Assembly: GCA_949288955.1 (NCBI GenBank)
Contig: CASEMS010000001.1
Span: 21,753-85,752 of the forward strand
Origin: an uncultured Lentisphaeraceae bacterium
GTDB lineage: Bacteria; Verrucomicrobiota; Kiritimatiellia; RFP12; DVOR01
Direction: 5' to 3'
Length of the DNA stretch: 64,000 nt
Of this stretch, positions 1 through 7,753 are shown piece after piece. The position numbers and the translations under genes are program-made. Under the pieces are notes generated by a model. That model was given only the letters and a program-made list of their open reading frames with translations. It did not search any database and had not been told where the DNA came from. How positions within the stretch are numbered: the stretch's first letter is position 1; each line of letters opens with the position of its first letter.

Positions 1-614
1 GCGTGGGGCCGGTCTTCCGTCGGCACACGGAGGAGGAGATCCTCGTGGCCCGGCGCGCTTGGTTGGTGCCACGCCGTTACGTGATCATGGCGGGGCGCTC
101 GGATTTCGTGGATGAGCTGGCGGTGCCGCTGCGGGCGTTGGGGGGGAATGAGGAGACCTCATCGGCCACGTGCGTGGTGGTGGGCGACGCACGCTTGCCT
201 GACGCCTTGCGGCAGACCGTCCGCGCGTGTCATTTGGAGGGGATGGTGCGCTTCATCGACGCGGCGGCCATCACGTCCGAGGCGCTCTCGGCGCTTTACG
301 ATGGGGCGGTGGCGACCTTTGAGCCGGCCCGCGGGTCGGATTATCGACCGTCCATCCTGCGGAGCCTGGCCTGTGGCACGCCCGTGATTTGCGCGGCCAC
401 CCCGGCGAACCGCGAACTCGGCGGCAACGCGACCCTGCGCGTCCATCCCACCGACCCGGCGGAGTGGGCGCGGGCCTTCGTGAGCCTGACGCTCTCGGCG
501 CCGTTGCGCGAGCGTTTGGCGGCGGCGGGTGCGGCGTGGGTGGCCGAACGGACGTGGGGCGCGGCGGCGCGGGGCACCTTCGCCTTGGCACAGGAACTTG
601 CCAGGAGGCCGTGA
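1..614 (+). CDS. Glycosyltransferase family 1/GT4-like, C-terminal part (5' truncated by window)
   Basis: The reading frame is open at the left edge, so this is the C-terminal portion of a longer protein, about 204 residues visible. It carries the late GT-B hallmarks: a strand with the nucleotide-binding loop near YVIMAGRSDF, then the E/P-rich donor-sugar segment FEPARGSDYRPSILRSLACG followed by TPVICA, and a tail with LRVHPTDPAEWA. In GT4 enzymes this half binds the NDP-sugar and the enzyme works at the cytoplasmic face of the membrane on polysaccharide or lipid acceptors. The acceptor half is outside the window, so the substrate cannot be inferred. The stop lies one base before the tadA start, and the tadA ribosome site AGGAGG is inside the last codons, so the two are co-transcribed. 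Confidence 0.75.
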   Translation, partial: VGPVFRRHTEEEILVARRAWLVPRRYVIMAGRSDFVDELAVPLRALGGNEETSSATCVVVGDARLPDALRQTVRACHLEGMVRFIDAAAITSEALSALYDGAVATFEPARGSDYRPSILRSLACGTPVICAATPANRELGGNATLRVHPTDPAEWARAFVSLTLSAPLRERLAAAGAAWVAERTWGAAARGTFALAQELARRP

Positions 615-615
615 G

Positions 616-1164
616 ATGGGGGAGGGGCTTTCGGCGGCGGAGCGGCGCTTCCATGAGCATTTCATGGAGTTGGCTCTGCGCGAGGCCGCGCGCGCGGCGG
701 CGGAGGGCGAGGTGCCGTGTGGGTGCGTGGCGGTGTTGTTGCCGGAGGGATGCTGCGAGAAGGGGGTGGCGCGGCCAAGGCCTCTGGGGAATCCTTCGGA
801 GGCGCGCGTCCTCGCGCGGGCGCACAACCAGGTGGAGCAACTGCATGATCCCACGGCGCACGCGGAGATGATCGCCATCACGGCGGCGGCCGACGCGCTT
901 GGCGATTGGCGCCTGACGCAGGTGGCCTTTTATGTGACGAAGGAGCCGTGCCCGATGTGCGCGGGGGCGTTGGTTTGGGCACGTCCCGCCTTGGTGGCGT
1001 GGGGGATGGGCGACCCCGAGCGCGGGGGCGAGCAGGCTTTTGGTATACTGAGCGATGAACGGACGAACCACCGCCCGCGTCTCCTATCCGGAATCCTGGA
1101 GGCGCGGTGCAAGGAGCAGTTCACGGATTTCTTCAGGTCTCGACGAAAGGAGCCTCACGCATGA
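616..1164 (+). CDS. tadA: tRNA adenosine(34) deaminase TadA
   Basis: A 182-residue cytidine-deaminase-fold enzyme that converts A34 to inosine in tRNA-Arg(ACG). Zinc ligands and catalytic Glu are visible as H82-A-E84 and P111-C112-P-M-C115. The start ATG at 616 follows AGGAGG at 603-608. Compared with the usual TadA core, the segment between the EVPxGA-like strand (here EVPCGCVAV) and the ARAHN strand holds an extra loop of roughly 15 residues rich in Gly, Pro and Cys, which is unusual. The C-terminal helix is extended (RCKEQFTDFFRSRRKE). The stop overlaps the next start as ATGA, so the following transporter gene is translationally coupled even though its function is unrelated. Confidence 0.92.
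   Translation: MGEGLSAAERRFHEHFMELALREAARAAAEGEVPCGCVAVLLPEGCCEKGVARPRPLGNPSEARVLARAHNQVEQLHDPTAHAEMIAITAAADALGDWRLTQVAFYVTKEPCPMCAGALVWARPALVAWGMGDPERGGEQAFGILSDERTNHRPRLLSGILEARCKEQFTDFFRSRRKEPHA
1041..1049 (+). promoter_or_regulatory. Candidate extended -10 element inside tadA
   Basis: TGG followed by TATACT at 1044-1049 lies within the 3' part of tadA, about 110 bases before the solute-binding protein gene. The same nonamer occurs at 10114-10122 immediately before the AsmA-like gene. No convincing -35 is present, so it would have to work as an extended -10 promoter. It may simply be coding sequence. Confidence 0.3.
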
Positions 1165-2990
1165 GCAGGCAGTTTTGGGTTTTCGCGTTGGCGGTGTGCG
1201 CGGCGTCGGCGGTGTGGGCGGAGCGTCTCCCAGGGCCGGGCTACAAGGAGGCGCCGGATGTGTGCGCCTCGCCCTATGCCCAACCGGGGGGCACGCTGGT
1301 CTATGCGGGGCACAACCCGCCCAAGAGCTTCAACGGCTACCTGGACAACAACACCTTCACCTCGATGATCTTCAACATCCTGTATCCCACGATGTTGGGC
1401 ATCGACTCGCGCACGGGCGACTATGGCCCGAGCTTGGCGGATTGGTGGGAGATCAGCGATGACAAGCTCAGCTACACCTTCCACATCGACGAGCGCGCCA
1501 CGTGGAGCGACGGCACCCCCGTTACCGCCCATGACGTGAAGGCGACCTTCGACGCCGTGACCGCTCCCAAGAGCCTCTCCGGCCAGTTTAAGGTGCTCTT
1601 CGCGGACATTGCCTCGCCCGTGGTGGTGGATGACAAGACCATCCGCTTCCCCTGCAAGCAGGTGCACTGGCGCAACTTCAGCAATATCGGCGGTGGCCTC
1701 AACGTCATGCCCAAGAAGTTGTTGGATCGCGCCCGTGAGAGGTGCGTCGCGGAGGGGCGTGACCCGGAGTTGGGCTTCAACGAGATCAACTTCGACCTGC
1801 CCATCGTCGGCGGGCCTTACCTGATCACCGACCACAAGGAGGGCCTGAACATGACCCTCACGCGCCGTCCGGATTGGTGGGGCTTCAAGACGCCGATGGG
1901 CAAGGGGGTCTACAACTTCGACCGCATCCGCATTCGCTTCTTCATGGATCAGAACAACGCCTATGAGGCGTTCAAGAAGGGCGAGGTGGACGTCTACGCC
2001 GTCTATTCCGCGCGTGTCTGGAACGCCGAGAGCGTGGGGGAGCGTTTCGAGAAGAACTGGGTCGTCAAGCAGAATGTGCACAACCACAATCCCATCGGCT
2101 TTCAGGGCTTGGCCATCAATATGCGCCGCAAGCCTTATGACGATGTGCGCGTGCGCAAGGCGCTGGCCCATCTTTTCGACCGTCGGCGCATGGTGCGTTC
2201 GCTGATGTACAACGCGTATTTCATGCTCCGCTCCTATTACACCGACCTCTACGACGCCGAGCACCCTTGCACCACCCCGCTCTTCGAGTACGACCCCGAC
2301 GAGGCGCTCCGCCTCCTCAATGAGGCCGGCTTCGCCATCAATCCCGAGACCGGCAGGATGGAGCGCAACGGGCAGCCCTTCGTGGTGCGCCTTCTTTCCC
2401 GTTCCCCCAGCGACAGCGTCTTCCTGGCGCTCTTCAAGGAATCCCTCGACCGGCTGGGCATCGGCTTGGAGATCTCGCAGAAGGACTTCGCCACCTGGAT
2501 GCGCGAGACGGCGAAGTACAACTTCGACGTTACGCTTTCCGCCTTCTCCGGTTCCCTTTTCCGCGACCCCGAAGCCTTCTGGAGCAGCGAGTATGCGAAC
2601 GCCGCGGGCGGCATCAACCTGCCCGGCTTCCGTGACAAACGCGTGGACGCGCTCATCGAGGCGCAGAAGGCGGAGTTCTCCGTTGCCAAACGCAATGAGA
2701 TCATCCGGCAGATCGATGCCATCACCACCGCCGCCGTCCCCAACATCCTCACCTGGGGCACCGACTCCACCCGCATTCTCTATTGGAACAAGTTCGGAAC
2801 GCCCGACTCCGTCCTTGGCCGGTATGGCGACGAACTGAGCATCCCCGTCTATTGGTGGTATGACCCCGACTCCGCCCGTGAGCTGAAAGAGGCCATGGAG
2901 ACCGGCGCGCCCCTCCCCGGCCGCACCCGCGAAGTCTATTACGACGAGGTCATGCCGCCCACCCCCGCCCCTGCCGCCGCCTCCCTTTGA
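1161..2990 (+). CDS. ABC transporter substrate-binding protein, family 5 (oligopeptide-type)
   Basis: A 609-residue secreted binding protein. The start at 1161 overlaps the tadA stop and follows AAAGGAG at about 1146-1152. It opens with a clean signal peptide (SRQFWVFALAVCAASAVWA, cleavage near residue 20) without an obvious lipobox. The body has the SBP_bac_5 architecture: GTLVYAGHNPPKSFN at the N-lobe, the YTFHIDERATWSDGTPVTAHDV signature region in two adjoining blocks, and a late VDALIEAQ segment. The family delivers oligopeptides, nickel or glycosides to a DppBC/DppDF-type permease. No permease or ATPase follows, because the next gene is a topoisomerase, so this may be an orphan receptor served by a transporter encoded elsewhere. 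The ligand cannot be assigned. Confidence 0.88.
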   Translation: MSRQFWVFALAVCAASAVWAERLPGPGYKEAPDVCASPYAQPGGTLVYAGHNPPKSFNGYLDNNTFTSMIFNILYPTMLGIDSRTGDYGPSLADWWEISDDKLSYTFHIDERATWSDGTPVTAHDVKATFDAVTAPKSLSGQFKVLFADIASPVVVDDKTIRFPCKQVHWRNFSNIGGGLNVMPKKLLDRARERCVAEGRDPELGFNEINFDLPIVGGPYLITDHKEGLNMTLTRRPDWWGFKTPMGKGVYNFDRIRIRFFMDQNNAYEAFKKGEVDVYAVYSARVWNAESVGERFEKNWVVKQNVHNHNPIGFQGLAINMRRKPYDDVRVRKALAHLFDRRRMVRSLMYNAYFMLRSYYTDLYDAEHPCTTPLFEYDPDEALRLLNEAGFAINPETGRMERNGQPFVVRLLSRSPSDSVFLALFKESLDRLGIGLEISQKDFATWMRETAKYNFDVTLSAFSGSLFRDPEAFWSSEYANAAGGINLPGFRDKRVDALIEAQKAEFSVAKRNEIIRQIDAITTAAVPNILTWGTDSTRILYWNKFGTPDSVLGRYGDELSIPVYWWYDPDSARELKEAMETGAPLPGRTREVYYDEVMPPTPAPAAASL

Positions 2991-2996
2991 TTTGCC

Positions 2997-5138
2997 ATGC
3001 CTGAACATCCCACCGACCCGCAGGACGGCCTTTTCGCCGACCTGGAAGATTTCGACGAGACCACCGCCGCCCCCCAACCCGAACCGCCGCCCGCGCCTGT
3101 CGCCTCCGAGGCGCCCGAGATTCGCGCCCGCGGCCCCTTCGGCCGCCTGATGGACGCCAACTTCCTTCAGTTCGCCGCCTATTCCATCTGCGATCGCGCC
3201 CTCCCCACTGTCGAGGACGGCCTCAAGCCCGTCCAGCGCCGCATTCTCCACGCCATGTGGGAGAAGGACGACGGCCGCTTCTCCAAGGTCGCCGGCGTCG
3301 TGGGCAACACGATGCACTACCATCCCCACGGCGACGCCGCCATCAAGGACGCCATCGTCACCCTCGCCAACAAGCGTTATCTCATCCAGGGCCAAGGCAA
3401 CTTCGGCAACATCCTCACCGGCGACGAGGCCGCCGCGGGCCGTTACATCGAGTGCCGCCTCACCAAACTCGCCCGCGAGCAGCTCTTCTCCCCCAAGGTC
3501 ACCGACTACGTCCCCAGCTACGACGGTCGCAACAAGGAGCCCGTCCTCCTCCCCGCCAAAATCCCCCTCTGCCTCATGCTGGGCATCGACGGCATCGCCG
3601 TCGGCCTCTCCACCTCCGTCCTCCCCCACAACTTCATTGAGTTGCTGGAGGCCGAGGTCGCCATCCTCCAAGGCAAGCCCTGCCCCACGCTCGTCCCCGA
3701 CTTCATCACAGGCGGCGAGATGGACGCCTCGGACTACGACGAGGGCCGCGGCAGCGTCCGCGTCCGCGCCCGCATCGAGGAGCGCAAAGGCGAGAAGAAC
3801 AAACTCTTCGTCACCTCCGTCCCTTACGGCGTTACGACCGACCGCCTCGCCGAGTCCATCGAGAAGGCCATCAAGACCAAGCGCCTCCCCATCCGCCATA
3901 TCGACGACTTCACCGCCGAGTCCGTCGAGATCGAGCTCTCCCTCTCCCCCGGCACCGACGCCGAGAAGGTGCGCAAGGCCCTCTACGCCTTCACCGACTG
4001 CGAACGCCGCGTCCCCAGCCGCATCGTCGTCCTCTACCAGAACCGCCCCTGCGAGATGACCGTCCCTGAGGTACTCGGCCACCACGCCGAACTGCTCAAG
4101 GACATCTTCCGCCGCGAGTTCGAGGTGCGCCTCCGCGAGATTGACGCCCTCATCCTCCGCAAGACCCTCGAAGCCCTCTTCATCGAGAAACGCATCTACA
4201 AGCGTATCGAGGGCGTCAAGACCGCCGAGGCCGTCGCCGCCGAGATCCGCAAAGGCTTCGAGCCTTACGCCGCGCTCCTGGAGCATCCCCTTACCGACGA
4301 GGAGATTGAACAGCTCCTCAAGATTCCCATCCGCCGCATCTCCCTCTACGACATCAACCGCCACAACGACGAGCTCAATGCCCTCCGCGCCGAATACGCC
4401 CAGATCACCGACGACCTCGCCCACCTCGCCCGCTACGCCGTCAAATACCTCAAGGCCCTCATCAAGGAGTACGCCCCCCAATATCCGCGCCTCACCAAGG
4501 TAACCGACGGCTTCCAGGAGATCGACGAGCGCGCCCTCACCGCCACCGAGCTCACCATCCGCCTCTCCGAGGATGGCTACATCGGCCACGACGTCCGCCA
4601 GGGCCAGTCCCTCTTCCCCTGCTCCAGCCTCGACAAACTCTACGTCCTCTGGAGCGACGGTCGCTACCGCTTCATGCCGCCCCCCGACAAACTCCTTGTC
4701 GACGCCGCCTACGCCCCCGGCCAATCCTGGCTCGACGCCCTCCGCCCCCGCGCCCCCGTCCGCTACTTCGACGCCGGTGTCTACAACCGCGACGACGTCT
4801 TCACCTGCGTCTATTACGAGCCCGTCTACGGCTTCACCTACTTCAAGCGCTTCACCTGGGGCGGCATGATCATGAACAAGGACTACGCCCTCATCCCCGA
4901 GGGCGCCACCATCCTCCTCTTCTGCAAGGGCACCCCCGAGGCCATCTACGTCAAGTACAAATACCTCAAAGGCCAGCGCATCACCCAGCAGGTCTTCGAC
5001 CCCTCCGAGGCCCGCGTCGCCTCCGCCTCCTCCAAGGGGCTCCAGATGACCCCCAAGCAGATTGAGCGCATCGCCACCCACAAGGCCCCTTGGTGGGTCG
5101 AGGCCGAAGGTGCCACCAAAGGCGCGCTCTTCCCCTGA
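2997..5138 (+). CDS. Type IIA DNA topoisomerase subunit A (ParC/GyrA-like)
   Basis: A 713-residue DNA-breakage/reunion subunit that cuts and religates duplex DNA with the ATPase partner ParE/GyrB. The catalytic tyrosine is visible as Y150 in AAAGRYIECRL. The quinolone-pocket segment contains MHYHPHGDAA at 106-115. The N-terminal 45 residues are Pro/Glu/Ala rich and precede the winged-helix core (GPFGRLMDANFLQFA). The GyrA-box QRRGGKG is not seen and the C-terminal domain is shorter than in GyrA, which favours a ParC-type enzyme, but the distinction is not secure. It starts 6 bases after the upstream stop with only a weak ribosome site, so it is probably coupled. No partner B subunit is adjacent. 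A strong hairpin terminator follows. Confidence 0.88.
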   Translation: MPEHPTDPQDGLFADLEDFDETTAAPQPEPPPAPVASEAPEIRARGPFGRLMDANFLQFAAYSICDRALPTVEDGLKPVQRRILHAMWEKDDGRFSKVAGVVGNTMHYHPHGDAAIKDAIVTLANKRYLIQGQGNFGNILTGDEAAAGRYIECRLTKLAREQLFSPKVTDYVPSYDGRNKEPVLLPAKIPLCLMLGIDGIAVGLSTSVLPHNFIELLEAEVAILQGKPCPTLVPDFITGGEMDASDYDEGRGSVRVRARIEERKGEKNKLFVTSVPYGVTTDRLAESIEKAIKTKRLPIRHIDDFTAESVEIELSLSPGTDAEKVRKALYAFTDCERRVPSRIVVLYQNRPCEMTVPEVLGHHAELLKDIFRREFEVRLREIDALILRKTLEALFIEKRIYKRIEGVKTAEAVAAEIRKGFEPYAALLEHPLTDEEIEQLLKIPIRRISLYDINRHNDELNALRAEYAQITDDLAHLARYAVKYLKALIKEYAPQYPRLTKVTDGFQEIDERALTATELTIRLSEDGYIGHDVRQGQSLFPCSSLDKLYVLWSDGRYRFMPPPDKLLVDAAYAPGQSWLDALRPRAPVRYFDAGVYNRDDVFTCVYYEPVYGFTYFKRFTWGGMIMNKDYALIPEGATILLFCKGTPEAIYVKYKYLKGQRITQQVFDPSEARVASASSKGLQMTPKQIERIATHKAPWWVEAEGATKGALFP

Positions 5139-5151
5139 CCGCCCACTCACG

Positions 5152-5187
5152 AAAAGCCCCCGCGACGAACCGTCGCGGGGGCTTTTT
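5152..5187. terminator. Rho-independent terminator after the topoisomerase gene
   Basis: A 12-bp perfect GC-rich stem (5155-5166 with 5072-style partner at 5172-5183) around a GAACC loop, with A-run before and T-run after, so it could stop transcription from both sides. The convergent glycosylase gene ends about 90 bases downstream. Confidence 0.88.
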
Positions 5188-5227
5188 CGTATCCCCTCCC
5201 CAACCCGCCCCGCGGCGGGCCCACCCC

Positions 5228-5325
5228 GTGTCGGCGGCCGACGCTCCGAGACTTGGCGGCCGAGTCTCAGTGGATCAGCCGCCGACGCTGGGGGACTTGG
5301 CGGCTGAGTCTCGGGGAGACGGCGG
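5228..5325. repeat. 22-bp-period palindromic-core array 1
   Basis: Four cores of the GGCGGC/GCCGCC type at about 5233, 5255, 5278 and 5299 lie on a 22-bp register. Orientation varies between units but the phase is kept. The array lies between the topoisomerase terminator and the 3' end of the convergent DNA glycosylase gene, and its right part encodes the last residues of that enzyme. Confidence 0.85.
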
Positions 5326-5943
5326 CGGAGGGTCGGGCCAGAGGAAACGCCAAGGGAAGGCGCGGGCCTCCTCGGCGTAATCGATGCCGATGCGCGGGGT
5401 GGCGAGGATGCCGCGCGGGCGGCGCGCGCGGAGGCCCAGCTCGGGCGCCTCGGCGGCGATGAGCAGGTCGGGGCCGAGGATGAGCGAGGCGCGGTCGAAG
5501 GCGCGGTCGATGCCCAATGCTTGGCAAAGCCTCCCCGGCCCGGTCAGGAGATTGCGCCGTTGGGCGGCGGTGAGGTCGGCCCACGGGCGTCCGTGGCGGC
5601 GCAGGGCCATCGCGTCGTGGCCGAGCAAGGGGCGTGCGGCGCGGATCAGCACGGCGGAGGGCTCGCCCTCCGGCTCGGTGACGGCGTTGAGGCAGTGGTG
5701 CATCCCATAGACGAAGTAGACGTAGGCCGTGCCGGGGGGCGCGAAGAGGGTCTCCGTGCGCGGCGTCCGACGGTAGGCATAGGCATGGCACGCCTTGTCG
5801 ATGCGCCCGACGTAGGCCTCCGTCTCGCAGATCGCGGCGGCCAGCCACGCGCCGTCCAATCGGCGGAGCAGGAGTTTGCCGAGGAGGGCCCGCGCGACGC
5901 GCACGGTGTCCCCGGCGTAGAACTCGGCGGGAAGGCTGTCCAT
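5275..5943 (-). CDS. 3-methyladenine DNA glycosylase (AAG/MPG family)
   Basis: A 222-residue monofunctional glycosylase that removes alkylated purines from DNA. The family signatures are all present: FYAGDTVRVARALLGKLL near the start, the catalytic-region block EAYVGRIDKACHAYAYRRT, the tyrosine-rich strand GTAYVYFVYGMHHCLNAV, and LTGPGRLCQALGID. The start at 5943 lies 4 bases after the sulfatase stop, so it is the second gene of a leftward pair. The last dozen residues (SPRDSAAKSPSVGG) are encoded by repeat array 1 rather than by family-conserved sequence, and the stop codon also falls in the array. A chemically similar tail, GGSAAKSR, ends the unrelated glycosidase at 33392, for the same reason. 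Confidence 0.92.
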   Translation of the reverse strand: MDSLPAEFYAGDTVRVARALLGKLLLRRLDGAWLAAAICETEAYVGRIDKACHAYAYRRTPRTETLFAPPGTAYVYFVYGMHHCLNAVTEPEGEPSAVLIRAARPLLGHDAMALRRHGRPWADLTAAQRRNLLTGPGRLCQALGIDRAFDRASLILGPDLLIAAEAPELGLRARRPRGILATPRIGIDYAEEARAFPWRFLWPDPPPPSPRDSAAKSPSVGG

Positions 5944-5947
5944 GCCT

Positions 5948-7393
5948 TTACTGTACCACATCCGTCTTCGCCGCCAGAGGGTCGCCGACGCGGCGCATCT
6001 CGGCGAAAAGCGCTTGGCGCATGGCGGCGAGGCGTTCGGCATGGGCGGGGGCTTGGGCGAGGTCGCGGCGTTCATGGGGGTCGTCGCGGAGGTTGAAGAG
6101 CAGCTCCCGGAAGGGCTTGCCTTTGCCTTGGGCCACGCGGATAAGCTTCCAGTCGCCCTGGCGGAAGGTGCGCCAGTGCGTGCGGTAGGCGGTGTGGAGG
6201 GTGGGGCGGTGGGGCGTGTCGGGGCGGGCGTCGGGCGCGAGCAGGGGGGCGAGGGAGCGGAAGGCGCAGGAGGCGTCGTCGCGGAGCCCGGCGAGTTCCA
6301 GAAGGGTGGGGCGGAGATCCTGAAGGTAGACGAGCGCGTGGCGGGTCTGCCCCTGTGGGATGCCGGGGCCGGCGAGGATGAGCGGCACCTTGATGCTGGG
6401 CTCGAAAGGGTTTTGCTTGCCCATGAACCCATGATGGCCAACGGCGAGGCCATTGTCGGAGGCGAAGGCGATGAGGGTGTCTTGGGCGAGTCCGGATTGG
6501 TCGAGGGCGTCGAGGATGCGGCCAATCTGGGCGTCGAGGTAGGTTACGAGGGCGTAATACTCGGCGCGATGGGTGCGGATGGCGTGGGGGGTGCGCGGGG
6601 TCGGGGCCAGGCGTTCGTCGCGCAGGGTAGGGGGCGACCCCAAGGCCGCGGCGCCGGGGAAGGCGGGGAGGAAATCCTCGGGCAGGGCCATCTTCTCGGG
6701 CGGGTAGAGCGCCTGATAGTCGGCGGGCGCCTGACGGGGGTCGTGGGGGGCGTTGAAGGCGACGTAGGCGAAGAAGGGTTTGTCCTTTGGGGCGGCGCGG
6801 AGGAAGGCGACCGCGTCGTCGGCGGTGACGGCCGCCCAATGTCGGCCGCCCGTCCAGTGGCCGGGGCGGGTGGCGTCGGCGGGGTCCCAAGGGTCGGGCG
6901 CGCCCGCCTTGGGGCGCAGATAGGCGTCCTCGCAGGTCGGGGGCATCCCGGGGCGGACATGGCGGGTTTGGTCGAAGCAGCGTTTCGGGTCGGCATTGAC
7001 GTGCCACTTGCCGGTGAGGAAGGTGGCGTAGCCGCCCTCTCGCCACAGACGGGGCCAGAGCGGCGTGGCCTCCAACGCGGCCCGCTTCTTCTCCAAAGGC
7101 TGGGCGTCCCAGAGGAAACGGCCGGTGTTGAGCATGGTGCGGCTGGCGACGCAGATGGCGCCGTGCCAACCGCCGGGGTTGTAGCAGTTGGTGAAGGCGG
7201 TGCCGTGCGCGGCCAGGCGGTCAAGGTTGGGCGTGCGGATGTGGGGGTTGCCGAGGGCGCGGAGGGTGTCGGAGGCTTGGTCGTCGGTAAGCAGAAGCAA
7301 GACGTTCGGGCGGCGGCGCGGCGCCTCGGCGGCGTGGGCGGCGAAGGTGGCGGCAAGGCTGGCGAGGAAGGCTCTTCGGGTGCAGGTGGGCAT
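5948..7393 (-). CDS. Type I sulfatase (alkaline-phosphatase superfamily), secreted
   Basis: A 481-residue S1-family sulfatase that hydrolyses sulfate esters on glycans or small molecules. The metal site begins with PNVLLLLTDDQ at 29-39. The formylglycine site is C81-V-A-S-R, so the nucleophile is the Cys form with Ala in place of the usual Pro. Maturation would need an anaerobic or formylglycine-generating activase, which is not in this window. The start at 7393 has AGGAG upstream and gives a signal with a twin-arginine motif (TRRAFLASLAATFAAHA), so Tat export is plausible. A FGE/anSME partner is absent. Downstream it is tightly linked to the DNA glycosylase, an apparently unrelated function. 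The specific sulfated substrate cannot be read from sequence. Confidence 0.9.
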   Translation of the reverse strand: MPTCTRRAFLASLAATFAAHAAEAPRRRPNVLLLLTDDQASDTLRALGNPHIRTPNLDRLAAHGTAFTNCYNPGGWHGAICVASRTMLNTGRFLWDAQPLEKKRAALEATPLWPRLWREGGYATFLTGKWHVNADPKRCFDQTRHVRPGMPPTCEDAYLRPKAGAPDPWDPADATRPGHWTGGRHWAAVTADDAVAFLRAAPKDKPFFAYVAFNAPHDPRQAPADYQALYPPEKMALPEDFLPAFPGAAALGSPPTLRDERLAPTPRTPHAIRTHRAEYYALVTYLDAQIGRILDALDQSGLAQDTLIAFASDNGLAVGHHGFMGKQNPFEPSIKVPLILAGPGIPQGQTRHALVYLQDLRPTLLELAGLRDDASCAFRSLAPLLAPDARPDTPHRPTLHTAYRTHWRTFRQGDWKLIRVAQGKGKPFRELLFNLRDDPHERRDLAQAPAHAERLAAMRQALFAEMRRVGDPLAAKTDVVQ

Positions 7394-7487
7394 GGTGGGA
7401 CTCCTTCTGAGGGACACCCTGAGTTTAGCGCAATCCCCGAGGACGTCGCGCGCCAAAAACCGTCCTCCTCGCCACCGCATACGACCG

Positions 7488-7575
7488 TCGGCGGCCAGCC
7501 CTCCTTGGATCGGCGGCTGATCCACCTCGGACTAGCCCCCGATCCTCCCCGGGTCAGCCGCCGATCCAAAGTTAT
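7488..7575. repeat. 22-bp-period palindromic-core array 2
   Basis: Four units with cores at about 7490, 7512, 7534 and 7557, separated by 22 bp. It lies in the 360-bp gap between the divergent sulfatase and pflB genes, upstream of the pflB promoter. The rest of this gap holds a possible TAAACT -10 for the sulfatase (7422-7427) and the pflB control region. Confidence 0.85.
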
Positions 7576-7656
7576 TGACAACCCCATCGTTGGCTCCCCG
7601 GCGTTTCGCCTGCTTTGTGTCGTGAGGCCATCGCGTTGGCGATGGGTGGAGGAGGC

Positions 7657-7686
7657 TTGACGGAGAGAATTGTATTTGATACAGTT
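7657..7686 (+). promoter_or_regulatory. pflB promoter with overlapping operator-like palindrome
   Basis: TTGACG at 7657-7662 is followed after 17 bp by TACAGT at 7680-7685. Over this -10 lies an inverted repeat, AATTGTAT-TTG-ATACAGTT at 7668-7686, with a perfect inner TGTAT-TTG-ATACA. Its position would block RNA polymerase if bound. It does not match the classical FNR or Rex sites, so the regulator is unknown. Confidence 0.6.
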
Positions 7687-7753
7687 TTGGGCGTTTTCCG
7701 GCAGGCCTCGCCGTCGCGGGGAGCCGGGTCAACCCAACGAAGGAGGAACGCCC

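Noticed and set aside
1155..5150. Long antisense open frame over the binding-protein and topoisomerase genes
   Set aside because: The plus-strand genes have clear motifs and ribosome sites; the antisense product is low-complexity Gly/Val/Glu-rich sequence.
5948..7660. Plus-strand open frame over the sulfatase gene
   Set aside because: The minus strand carries the sulfatase with its active-site motif, signal and ribosome site; the plus frame is a shadow.
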